Assembly: GCA_964370845.1 (NCBI GenBank)
Contig: CAYJLB010000076.1
Location: 1-8,531, forward strand
Reading direction: 5' to 3'
DNA: 8,531 bases
From: CAYJLB01 sp964370845
Lineage (GTDB): Bacteria > Bacillota > Clostridia > Oscillospirales > Ruminococcaceae
The notes beneath the pieces are model-generated. The model was not told where the DNA came from, searched no databases, and worked only from the letters and a program-made list of their open reading frames with translations. Position 1 is the first letter of the stretch, and the number at the start of each line of letters is the position of its first letter. Both the position numbers and the translations under genes were made by a program. Shown in pieces: positions 1-8,100 of the stretch.

Positions 1-27
1 TTAAAAATCGTTAGATTATGACAACAA

Positions 28-75
28 AAAGGGATATTACGAAAACTGAAAAAACAGTTTTCGTAATATCCCTTT
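28..75 (-). terminator. Rho-independent terminator of the MATE gene
   Basis: A perfect 21-bp inverted repeat (28-48 with 55-75) surrounds a 6-nt loop of A on the plus strand (U in the leftward transcript). Read leftward, the stem ends in a run of five T followed by GTTGT. It begins 25 bases after the MATE stop codon. On the plus strand the stem is followed by GATTG, so termination in that direction would be weaker. Confidence 0.9.
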
Positions 76-99
76 GATTGTTTAATATATAAATAATTA

Positions 100-1458
100 T
101 TAGTCAATGTTTAAATTTTCTTTTTTTGTAAATATTTTTTTCGAAACAAAAATGTAAAATAGAATAGACATAATGAAAGAAACAATATCTGCTACTGGTC
201 GAGCAAATACAAGTCCGTTTACTCCAAATAAATTGTCTAAAATGAAAATCATTGGAATAAATACAATACCTTGACGACTGAAATTTACAATAAATGATGA
301 TGTTGCCGCACCAGCCGCTTGAAGTGCATTTGCAAATACAAATAACATTCCGAAAATAAAGCTAGTTGAAAGCAATATTTTAGAAAATGAAATAGCATAA
401 TCAATTGAAGCTTCTTCTGTTAAAAATGAACCAACTATTTGCTCTAAACCTAAATAACAAAGAATAGTAAGGACTGTGCTTAATATAAAGGCAAAAATTA
501 AAGAAAATTTCATTATACCTTTATATCGATTTTGGTTTTGTGATCCTATTGCATATCTAAGCAAAGGTTGAATTCCTTGCCCTAAACCGATACAAATCAT
601 ACTTGTAATCATAGTTACTTTCATAGCTACACCAATTCCCGCTAAAGCTAAATCTCCATAATTTGACATTTGACCATTTAAAACTATTTGTGAAATACTC
701 ATTAAAATAGAAGATAGCGATGCGGGCACACCAATTAATAATACTTGCTTTAATATTCCATTTGAAATTTTAAAATTCTTAATTTTTGTACTTAAAATAG
801 TATTGCTTTTAAATAAATATATTAAGTAGTAAATTCCACCGCATATATTTCCGATAACTGTTGCGATTGCCGCTCCTTCAACCCCAAAGTCTAAAACTAA
901 AATAAATATAGGGTCTAGGATTATATTGATTAAATTTCCTATAAGCATGCCAATCATTGCTTTTCCTGCTTGACCTTCAGCTCGTAAAAGGTTAGAGAAA
1001 CAACTGAAAATTACTATAAAAGGTCCGCTTATACATAAAATCAAGAGGTAATTTTTAACCATATTCCAAATGTCTTCGCTCGCGCCAAGTAATGATAAGA
1101 CGCTATCTATCCCTAAAAACATTGCTACAGATAAAATTATTCCTGTAACTATAGATGACCAAAAGCAAAAAGATGAAACATTTTTAACGGAATCTTTTTT
1201 ACCAGCTCCTAAAAGCCTTGAAATTAGGGAAGTTCCACCTATTCCAAAAATATTTCCTAGTGACATAAATATCAAGAAAATAGGCGTGGCTAATGATACA
1301 GCTGCGACAGGCAAAGGGTCATTTAATTGCCCTACAAAAAATAAGTCTGCCATATTGTATACGAGAACCATTATCATAGCTATCATTGCTGGTAAAGCGT
1401 TTGAAAAAACTGCTTTTGGAACAGACATATTATTTAATTTTTCTAAATTATTATTCAT
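100..1458 (-). CDS. MATE family multidrug/Na+(H+) antiporter
   Basis: This is a 452-residue integral membrane protein of the multidrug and toxic compound extrusion family, which exports drugs or metabolites in exchange for Na+ or H+. The length and the alternation of about twelve hydrophobic segments fit the family. The first helix carries the usual Asp (D38, in NMADLFFVGQL) before a VG pair. The following LATPIFLIFMSLGNIFGIGG stretch resembles the MepA/DinF-like branch. The start at 1458 is supported by AGGAGA at 1465-1470, six bases upstream; Met11 (MSVPK) is an alternative start. The gene lies 28 bases downstream of a decayed MarR regulator in the same direction, and probably shares the promoter at 1832-1860. 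It ends just before a strong terminator. The frame is intact. Substrate specificity cannot be read from the sequence; a role in drug efflux is inferred from the family and the MarR context. Confidence 0.95.
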   Translation of the reverse strand: MNNNLEKLNNMSVPKAVFSNALPAMIAMIMVLVYNMADLFFVGQLNDPLPVAAVSLATPIFLIFMSLGNIFGIGGTSLISRLLGAGKKDSVKNVSSFCFWSSIVTGIILSVAMFLGIDSVLSLLGASEDIWNMVKNYLLILCISGPFIVIFSCFSNLLRAEGQAGKAMIGMLIGNLINIILDPIFILVLDFGVEGAAIATVIGNICGGIYYLIYLFKSNTILSTKIKNFKISNGILKQVLLIGVPASLSSILMSISQIVLNGQMSNYGDLALAGIGVAMKVTMITSMICIGLGQGIQPLLRYAIGSQNQNRYKGIMKFSLIFAFILSTVLTILCYLGLEQIVGSFLTEEASIDYAISFSKILLSTSFIFGMLFVFANALQAAGAATSSFIVNFSRQGIVFIPMIFILDNLFGVNGLVFARPVADIVSFIMSILFYIFVSKKIFTKKENLNID

Positions 1459-1486
1459 TTAATATCTCCTATTTAATATTATACTA

Positions 1487-1812
1487 TTAAAAATTCATTT
1501 CTGCTTTTTTAAGTAATTCAAGAAATATACTTCTTTCTCCTTCTGTAAAATTACTAAAAAACTGTTCATCAATTTTTTCAATTGCATTTATTATTTGTGG
1601 AGTATACTCCAAACCACATTTGTAATTTTAACAACTTTTTTATGTTCTAAAAGAAAAGTTTCTACTAATTTTTTTCTCAAGCCTGTCAATTACTCCATTT
1701 ATATAATCATTCCTTTCTGCACGTTTTGAAAATTCCTTCGAAAACATAAAAAAGCTGGACAAGATTTGTGCGATGCACATTATCTTATCCAGCAGTTATT
1801 TTGATATAACAT
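1487..1812 (-). pseudogene. Decayed MarR-family transcriptional regulator
   Basis: Leftward translation gives pieces of a MarR winged-helix repressor in different frames. An N-terminal helix piece (LLDKIMCIAQILSSFFMFSK, about 1737-1795) runs in the same frame into a recognition-helix piece (NDYINGVIDRLEKK, about 1675-1716). Then come a wing piece (LVETFLLEHKKVVKIT, 1623-1670) and a C-terminal dimerisation-helix piece (from TPQIINAIEKI to the stop at 1487). A one-base lesion lies between the probable ATG at 1812 and the first piece. A two-base loss near 1669-1671 removes the Gly codon of the usual KKGLVE, and a one-base loss lies near 1618-1622. About 35 residues (helices 2-4) are missing after FSKR. 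An intact homologue would be about 140-150 residues and would bind operator DNA to repress the downstream pump. The family is inferred by eye from these motifs. With the HTH core missing, it cannot be functional. Confidence 0.75.
1748..1793 (-). terminator. Terminator-like hairpin between the cassette promoter and the MATE gene
   Basis: Read leftward, a 12-bp outer stem (1782-1793 with 1754-1765, one G-U pair) encloses a small AA/A bulge and a 5-bp inner stem (TGTGC/GCACA) with a 3-nt loop. It is followed at once by six T (1748-1753). This is a textbook intrinsic terminator for leftward transcription. It lies within the remnant MarR reading frame, about 30 bases after the predicted transcription start. 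Transcripts heading for the MATE gene must read through it, so it could act as an attenuator. Confidence 0.7.
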
Positions 1813-1831
1813 ACCCTCCGATATTTTTGTT

Positions 1832-1860
1832 ATTGTAGCATATTTCAATATTGTGGTCAA
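1832..1860 (-). promoter_or_regulatory. Sigma-A promoter of the MarR remnant/MATE cassette
   Basis: The leftward -35 TTGACC (1855-1860) and -10 TACAAT (1832-1837) are separated by 17 bases, with an extended -10 TGC just before the -10 box. The start of transcription should be near 1825. A GGAGGG follows at 1814-1819, next to the probable MarR start at 1812, although only one base separates the two. Confidence 0.8.
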
Positions 1861-1941
1861 GTGAATTAATAGTAATTTTTTCATTAAATTCCTGTTCAAA
1901 ATTCAAAAAATATAGTTGAAAAAGCATTATACAGATTTTGT

Positions 1942-1970
1942 TTGCATTTTTAACTTTTGTGTAGTATAAT
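1942..1970 (+). promoter_or_regulatory. Sigma-A promoter upstream of tag
   Basis: TTGCAT (1942-1947) and a perfect TATAAT (1965-1970) are separated by 17 bases. Transcription would begin near 1977, leaving a leader of about 160 nt before the tag start codon. This promoter is divergent from the cassette promoter at 1832-1860, with about 80 AT-rich bases between them in which I see nothing else. Confidence 0.8.
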
Positions 1971-1986
1971 TTTATTATTAGTAATC

Positions 1987-2075
1987 GAGGGGGTTTTTAT
2001 AAGTTGTTCAATAATCATTATAAGCAACACAAATTTAGCAGAAACAGGTCTATTTTATGAAATAAATTATTGAAA
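1987..2075 (+). other. tag leader with a strong unused Shine-Dalgarno and a short open stretch
   Basis: A GAGGGGG (1987-1993) sits in the tag leader. It could serve a TTG start at 2004 for an 18-codon peptide (FNNHYKQHKFSRNRSIL after the start), which ends at the TGA at 2058-2060. In another frame the same DNA reads ISNTNLAETGLFYEINY, ending at a TGA near 2073. That frame faintly resembles the N-terminus of a glyoxalase/VOC-fold protein, but it has only an ATA where a start would be expected. Either could be a leader peptide or a gene remnant. I cannot choose between them, and both may be chance. Confidence 0.25.
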
Positions 2076-2136
2076 TAGTAATATTTAGAGTAACATAGGC
2101 ACAACTATTTAAAACTTCTAATGATAAGGAGAAATT

Positions 2137-2700
2137 ATGGATAATAAAACAAGATGTTCTTGGTTAGACGGTTCGCAAATATATCAAGACTACCACGATA
2201 ACGAATGGGGTAAACCTGTTCATGATGATAATAAATTATTTGAAATGCTAACCTTAGAAGCTTTTCAAGCAGGGTTAATGTGGATAACTATACTTAAAAA
2301 ACGAGATAACTTTAGAATTGCATTTGACGGGTTTGACCCTAATATAGTTGCAACTTACACTGATGAAAAAGTAGAGGAACTGTTACTAAATGAGGGAATT
2401 ATTCGTCACAGAGGAAAAATTGTTGCAGCTATAAATAATGCTAAGTTATTTCTAGAGATACAAAATAAATATGATAGTTTTGATAAATTTGTATGGAGTT
2501 ATGTTGATAACACGCCAATCATAGGTAAGTACAAAACAATGGAAGAACTTCCTGCCATCACTGAAATTTCTGATAAACTAAGTAAAGACCTTAAAAAAAT
2601 GGGATTTAAGTTTTTAGGCTCAACAACGGTTTATGCATTTATGCAAGCCACTGGAATGGTTAATGACCACATGACAAGTTGTTATTTATATGGTAAATAA
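2137..2700 (+). CDS. tag: DNA-3-methyladenine glycosylase I
   Basis: This 187-residue cytoplasmic enzyme starts base excision repair by cutting 3-methyladenine from alkylated DNA, leaving an abasic site. It aligns by eye along its whole length with E. coli Tag (187 residues): RCSW at the start, YHDNEWG, LEAFQAGLMWITILKKR, GIIRHRGKI, KKMGFKFLG and VNDHMTSC. The zinc-snap ligands are present as C7, H20, H178 and C182. The base-pocket residues are present as Y19, E41 and W49, matching Y16, E38 and W46 of the E. coli enzyme. The start is set by AAGGAG at 2126-2131. The gene is probably transcribed from the promoter at 1942-1970. No convincing terminator follows it, so read-through into the lipoprotein gene 121 bases downstream is possible. 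The gene is intact. Confidence 0.97.
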   Translation: MDNKTRCSWLDGSQIYQDYHDNEWGKPVHDDNKLFEMLTLEAFQAGLMWITILKKRDNFRIAFDGFDPNIVATYTDEKVEELLLNEGIIRHRGKIVAAINNAKLFLEIQNKYDSFDKFVWSYVDNTPIIGKYKTMEELPAITEISDKLSKDLKKMGFKFLGSTTVYAFMQATGMVNDHMTSCYLYGK

Positions 2701-2807
2701 AATAAGTTGTGTGAGAGTTATTTATTTAAAGGGTGGAACAATTATAACAACAAAAAAGGTATTGAATGGCATTCTTTTATAGAATGTGATACACAATACA
2801 TACAACG

Positions 2808-2814
2808 AAAGGGG
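2808..2814 (+). promoter_or_regulatory. Ribosome binding site that fixes the lipoprotein start
   Basis: AAAGGGG lies seven bases before the ATG at 2822. This ATG gives a typical lipoprotein signal peptide (MKKTALL...). The in-frame ATG at 2786 would add a polar extension in front of the signal peptide and has no Shine-Dalgarno, so it is not the start. Confidence 0.8.
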
Positions 2815-2821
2815 AAAAGTT

Positions 2822-4036
2822 ATGAAAAAAACAGCTTTATTAGTGATGTCAATTTTTTTAGTATGCATATTTTTTGTTTCCTGCTCAGAAAAAGAAGATA
2901 GAATTACCATAGATCTCTACCCGAAAGATGCTGATTTGACAAATGCTCCTAATATAATTGTAGAACAAACCGATGGAATAGATAATTTGGGTGGGTGGCA
3001 AGAAAGTGATATGCCAGTTTGGAATTTCACATTTGAAGAGGATACACGATTTGAACTGGAATTGGAGTATTCTAGATATAATGCACCTGCTGTTTGGGGA
3101 GATGTTTTGATTGAGGGCGCAGACGGATTTGAATGTGTTCTTGGTGTAAGATTTACATCTACTAGTACTGAAGATAATGATTGGTCAAATTATGAGCGAA
3201 TTGAAGATAGCATATCAAGCACATTGACCGCAGGAGATTATACAGTTACTTTAGTTCCAAATTATGATAAGAATGATGAGCCACAACCACAACATTTCAT
3301 TAACCTTAGATCTATGACTTTTGTTTTAATTCCTGAAGGATATATTAGTACTGAAACTACTACTAATAATAATGTTGTCCAAAACGAGAGCGACCACCAA
3401 CAGGATAGAAAAGATTGGGAGGAGCGTTTTGGATATTATGTTGAAGATATAACTGCCGAAAATATTGAAAATTATACAGGTGCTTGGTATTTATATGGGG
3501 ATATTTCAAACAAATATTATAAATTTAGTGATAATGATTATGAAGGTTTTGACCTAGATGGATATATTCAAACAGGAATTTGGGGAGTAAAAACTATTAC
3601 AAACGTTACTCCTATCGAACCCGTTGACGAGGAAATAATTGTGTTTTATCCCTCAGATGGAGTTGACACACGGTTAGATGTTTTATCTATAGATGATATT
3701 GTTTTATATAATTCCATACTTGACACCTATTATGTGAGAGAAGAAGCAATCGGAACTCCTGAAGCAGATTTAATTATTGAAAGGCTCTCACTGATTGCAC
3801 CTGAGGGAAGTTGGATTGGTGGAGATCTTCTTTTCAGCTTTGGATATTATGATAATTTGTTTTCTGTATATCCGCAAGGAGATGACCCTGAAAATCTATC
3901 ACTTAATGGTGTGTGGAATATTGACGGAGATATACTAACCCTTGAATTTGATGATGGTACAGTAGAAATTACAGAAATTATTGATAATGAATTTACAGTC
4001 GACTACTATGACGGGATTACATTTTCGATTCAATAA
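2822..4036 (+). CDS. Lipoprotein of unknown function, two-part extracellular region
   Basis: A 404-residue predicted lipoprotein. Residues 1-20 form a type II signal peptide (MKK, then a hydrophobic core) ending in the lipobox FVSC. Cys21 would be lipidated and anchor the protein to the outer face of the membrane. Residues of about 45-170 are rich in beta-strand-like and aromatic stretches (LGGWQESDMPVWNFTFEED and YNAPAVWGDVLIEG), like a carbohydrate-binding-type beta sandwich. A polar linker (about 176-200) leads to a second region from about 213 to the end. This holds two similar openings, GAWYLYGD at 220 and GVWNIDGDILTLEFDDG at 363, reminiscent of lipocalin-like small beta barrels. I recognise no catalytic motif. 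It lies 121 bases after tag with no clear promoter, and before the M56 remnant. The fold statements are inference; the lipoprotein call is firm. Confidence 0.85.
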   Translation: MKKTALLVMSIFLVCIFFVSCSEKEDRITIDLYPKDADLTNAPNIIVEQTDGIDNLGGWQESDMPVWNFTFEEDTRFELELEYSRYNAPAVWGDVLIEGADGFECVLGVRFTSTSTEDNDWSNYERIEDSISSTLTAGDYTVTLVPNYDKNDEPQPQHFINLRSMTFVLIPEGYISTETTTNNNVVQNESDHQQDRKDWEERFGYYVEDITAENIENYTGAWYLYGDISNKYYKFSDNDYEGFDLDGYIQTGIWGVKTITNVTPIEPVDEEIIVFYPSDGVDTRLDVLSIDDIVLYNSILDTYYVREEAIGTPEADLIIERLSLIAPEGSWIGGDLLFSFGYYDNLFSVYPQGDDPENLSLNGVWNIDGDILTLEFDDGTVEITEIIDNEFTVDYYDGITFSIQ

Positions 4037-4048
4037 CCTTCAGGTGAG

Positions 4049-4077
4049 AATTTATTAGTGGTTGAATAAATTTTTTT
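4049..4077 (+). terminator. Weak terminator candidate after the lipoprotein gene
   Basis: AATTTATT (4049-4056) pairs with AATAAATT (4065-4072) around an 8-nt loop and runs into seven T (4071-4077). The stem is entirely A-T, so it would be weak, but its position 12 bases after the stop codon and the T run fit. Confidence 0.45.
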
Positions 4078-4094
4078 ATTACAGCAAAATATAA

Positions 4095-5006
4095 AAAAGT
4101 TCAATTTCTGTGATTTTTGTGGCGAAATATGTTTGGATAATTGGAATTTTACTTATGCTTATTTATAGTGTAATTAATTTGATTATCTTAAAAAGAAAGT
4201 TAATTGGAGAGGTTCATTTTAAGGATAATATTTATCACGCCGACAATATAAATTCTCCCTTTTGTTATGGGAATAATTAAGCTGAAAATTTATCTTCCTT
4301 CCGATTTGCCTTTGAATGAAGAAGATTTTATTATTGCTCACGAAAAACATCCTAAAATACAAAAAATCTCTAAGATTTGTTAGTATTATCACAGTAATTG
4401 TAGTTGCAGTTTTCACAGTAGGATTTTTATTTTCCAATTTATCTCAAGAACAGGGTATTGGCATACAAGAGGATAATGTGCAAGATTTAATTGAAAAAGT
4501 TGATAATGAAGAATTTGACCCTTTGGTAGAACAAACTGTCAAAGAAGATATTAACTTAATTATAAAAGATTTTTCTCCAAGCGGTGCTACTTTTTATTTA
4601 TCTAGTTTAGAACAAATAGATTATAATTTTAACGATATATATAAAGTGGAAATTTTTGAAGACAATGTATGGAAAGAAGCTCCATTTTATGTAGAATATA
4701 CGCCATCTGATGACCCTTTGCATACTGTCAAATCAAATGAAATAAGCGAAGAATTTACGATAAATTGGGAATGGCTTTATGGAAAATTACCTGACGGAGA
4801 TTATCGACTTGTAAAAACTGTATTTAATAATGTGTCAGAAAGAAACATTTATGCTGAATTTTCACTTGCAAACGGAGAAAAAAGTTAAGGTTTCTCATTA
4901 TACCTTAGCAAGAACGGATAAAGACGGAAATATTTTAGAAGAAATTGAAATAAAAGATGAAAATTCAATTAAAATTATTGAAGATGCAAAATTTAACGTA
5001 AAATGA
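4095..5006 (+). pseudogene. Broken M56 (BlaR1/MecR1-like) membrane metallopeptidase sensor
   Basis: Fragments of one gene appear in successive frames. 4095-4260 encodes a late transmembrane helix and juxtamembrane part (YVWIIGILLMLIYSVINLII, then KDNIYHADNINSPF). One extra base in the T run near 4260-4264 shifts the frame to VMGIIKLKIYLPSDL and NEEDFIIAHEKH (4264-4350). The zinc-binding HExxH is cut there: the last His is replaced by Pro. A third frame then gives KNILKYKKSLRFVSIITVIV, which in intact clostridial homologues lies after the peptidase domain beside the last transmembrane helix. Next come an extracellular Ig-like domain (GATFYLSSLEQ to INWEWLYGKLPDGDYRLVKT) and a stop at 4886. A further frame continues to 5006 (HYTLARTDKDGNILEEIEIK). 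The N-terminal helices and much of the peptidase domain are missing. The intact family senses beta-lactams or other cell-wall stress and cleaves a BlaI-type repressor; no BlaI-like gene is present here. The 190-residue frame from 4316 has no ribosome binding site and begins out of frame with the peptidase. Confidence 0.85.
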
Positions 5007-5046
5007 TTTTGTCTGTTGTATTTATTTTTATCAAGCTTAAATTTTA

Positions 5047-5076
5047 TTGACAATTTTAACGATTAAGATGTATAAT
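5047..5076 (+). promoter_or_regulatory. Near-consensus sigma-A promoter of the beta-helix protein gene
   Basis: A perfect -35 TTGACA (5047-5052) and a perfect -10 TATAAT (5071-5076) are separated by 18 bases. Transcription should begin near 5083, giving a leader of about 90 nt. The ribosome binding site AAAGGA (5159-5164) lies 11 bases before the ATG at 5176, which is somewhat long. This promoter suggests high basal expression. I see nothing else between the M56 remnant (ending at 5006) and this gene. Confidence 0.85.
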
Positions 5077-5175
5077 GGTATAAAGGTAAAGTGAAACAAA
5101 TTTACGGTATATAGTGTTTAGAGTATACATATAAGGATTGTTAATTGCTCTAAATCCGAAAGGAATGTTATAATT

Positions 5176-8100
5176 ATGGTGAATAAAACAGTTGCTTTAA
5201 AAAGAATAATAGCAGTTGCAATAGTTGCAATAATTGTTGGAATTGTTATTTTCATTGTCAATCAAAATAATGTACCTAATGGAACGGATAGTCAAGTTGC
5301 AGAAGGTACATCTGTAGGTGTCGATGACTCGTTACAACAAGAGATAGAAGATGACGGATTCTTAGATGTTTCTGAAACAACAGCTGCTACTACTGAAAAA
5401 ACAGAAGAAGATGAACAAATTCAACCAGATACAGTTGATAATGTTGATTCAGAAGAAACTGATGATGAAAATCAAGAAAGTTCTGATAATGGACATACAA
5501 CATATCCGTCACTTAATATTACAATAGATGATACTGAACCCGAACCCGAACCTGAGCCAGAGCCCGAACCAGAGCCAGAGTCAAAATCTGAACCTGAGCC
5601 TGAACCTGAAGATGATGAAAACGACGTTAATAATAACAACAATAGTAATAATAACAATAATAACACCCATACTCCAAGCATAAATAGTACGAGAATTTTT
5701 GCTGGAACGACGTTGCAAGAGTTAGACGTGCTTATCAAAACAGAAGGTGTAAAAGAAGTAATAATAAATAAAAATATAACTTTTGTAGCTGATTTTGATT
5801 TTGAGATACCACAAGGCAAAACCCTTACGATAGATGGTAGTAATAAAGTGATAGAATTTACAACTGCAGTCGGTAGTAGTACAGCTTATAATTTTGATGT
5901 TAATGGTACTTTTGATGTAGAACAAGGTGCTGTTACGATACGCCATCCTATTGTACTAAATGTATTGAGTGCTAATTCTCTTAATGTTAAAAGTGGTGGT
6001 GAACTTGAGGTTGCAGATTCTACTTTAAATGTTGGAGATGATAGTGGTAGTAAGATAGGTAAGGTGAATATTGAGGTAGGAGGGTTATTAGTTACCTCAA
6101 CATTATTAATAAACCAAGGTAGTACTGTTGAAAATAGTGGAAGGATATCTATAAATCCATCAGAAGCTGTCGGCGGAACAAGTTTCTTTAATAATTATGG
6201 TGAAATTAAAAATTATGGATATATATATTCAGATACTATTCTAATTTCGAACAGCGGTAGTATTATTAATGAAAAAACGATAGAAGTATTCTTGCAGAGT
6301 ATAACTAATACTGAAACAGGTAAGATTGAAAATAAAGAAGGCGGACTTATCAAGGCACTTGATGCCCTATTTGATAATAGTGGAATTGTTGAAAATTCAG
6401 GTACTATTGAAATGCATACTCTTAATAATTTACTTGCTGCTGAATTTAATAATGAAGGTGTTGTTAAATTGCAAGGAATATACACAAACTTTGGTAGCCA
6501 CAGCGGAATGGATTATAAAGTTGGTAATGATTATTATAGTAATGTGATGCAAGCGTTAGAAAATGGTGCTGCTGTCACCATAACAAGTTCAGATGAAATA
6601 GATGAAGATGTAGTTATAAGTGGTAGCTTAACTGTAACGGGTGATTTTACATCTGATAATAAAATTACTCTTGAAAGTGGAGGAGCAATATTGGTTCAAG
6701 GTAATTTTACCTCTAATGCTGATGTTACGATTGATGGTGACGTTACTATATCATTTAATAGTAATGCTCATATATTTGATATCTATTCCGGAACAGTTAC
6801 TGTTAAAAGTAATTCAAAACTAAATGTTGGAGCAAATCAGATAACTATAGGTTCTGGCGGTAAGCTTGAAAATAACGGAGAGGTAATTGCAAAATCAATT
6901 TATAGTGATGGTATTGTAAACAATTACTCGATAATCAGATTAACTGATGGTTTTACTAAAAATTCCGGAACAGCTGTAGGAATGGAAATAAAAGATGGAA
7001 ACAATTATTATAGTAGTTTGAAAACTATTTTAGAAGATCCATCTGATGCTGATACTATATTTAACAGTACAAGCGATATAGTTTTAGATGAATCAGCTAC
7101 TGTTTTTAAATCTTCTTCTCATATAGTTGATATAAGTGGTGGTGGTTTTACATTGACTGTTAATGCTCCACTTACAATTAAGTCTGATTTAAAGGGTAGT
7201 AAAATTATTAATAATTCTACTATAACTATTGAATCAGGAGCAACACTAATAGCTGATAATATTCAGAATAATTCAGGTGCAACTATTACGAATAATGATA
7301 CTATTACTATATCAGGATCCTATCAAAACAATGGTATGGATACAGGAATGAATTATAAAATTGGAAATAGCTATTATAACAGTCTATCAAATGTACTATC
7401 TAAAGGGGATGCTACTATTTCTGGTGGTATAACTGTAAATGAGACAGTTACTATACCATCAAATAGAACTTTAATAGTTGGTAGTATTAATATTATTGGT
7501 GGAGAACTTAGTATAGATGGTAGATTAATAGTTGCAGATGATATTACTGTCAATGGAGGATCATTGAATGTTACGAGTTCCGGCTTAGTAGCGGCAAACA
7601 GCATCTCATCTACCTATACTAATGATGGTATTTCAATTTTTAAAACTACTCCAACTAATCCTGTTGGTAGTTTTTATGGCGAAGCAATTATAGACGGTAT
7701 TGATAGTTCATATAAGTATATCATTACTACCGATATAAACAATGCATTACAGTTTTTGCCTAGTAATTCAACATTAAAATTACTGTATAATGTTGGAAGT
7801 AATAATGAAATAACTGATGCAGTTACTATTGATAAAAACCTCACTTTAGATTTAAATGACAATAGTTTATCGTATACTTTTTCTTTAGCTAATGAATTAA
7901 TTATAAAAAGTAGTGCAGATTTAACTTTAATAAATGGTGGTATTGTAGTATCTGATGGAAATCATATTGTTATAGAGAATGGCAAGCTAAAGCTTCAAAA
8001 TGCTACTGTGGAATTGTCAAATTCTTCGCAACTGAATGTTATAGAACTTATAGGGATTGAAAGCTTAATTGAAATTGGTAATGGTTCTAAGATAATTCAG

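Noticed and set aside
1070..1462. 130-codon plus-strand frame opposite the MATE gene
   Set aside because: It is antisense to conserved transporter sequence, has no ribosome binding site and a non-protein-like composition; it is a shadow frame.
1598..1611. Perfect 14-bp palindrome TGGAGTATACTCCA
   Set aside because: It lies inside the C-terminal part of the MarR remnant, not near a promoter. About one such palindrome is expected by chance in roughly 16 kb.
2730..2739. AGGGTGGAAC resembling the start of the T-box sequence
   Set aside because: The rest of the T-box motif does not follow, there is no room for stem I because tag coding sequence lies upstream, and no antiterminator/terminator pair follows.
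2762..2793. Possible promoter TTGAAT...GATACA before the lipoprotein
   Set aside because: The spacing (20 bases) and -10 match are poor, and a small CATTCT/AGAATG inverted repeat overlaps it. Not strong enough to annotate.
2786..2821. Longer start for the lipoprotein at the ATG at 2786
   Set aside because: It would put a polar 12-residue extension in front of a clean lipoprotein signal peptide. Only the ATG at 2822 has a Shine-Dalgarno at good spacing.
2707..2910. Two short frames of 62-64 codons on opposite strands overlapping the lipoprotein start
   Set aside because: They overlap the signal-peptide coding region and the intergenic DNA, lack ribosome binding sites and show no recognisable motif.
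5472..5819. Minus-strand frame with poly-Leu and Ser-Gly repeats
   Set aside because: This is the complement of the Asn run and Glu-Pro repeats of the surface protein, not an independent gene.
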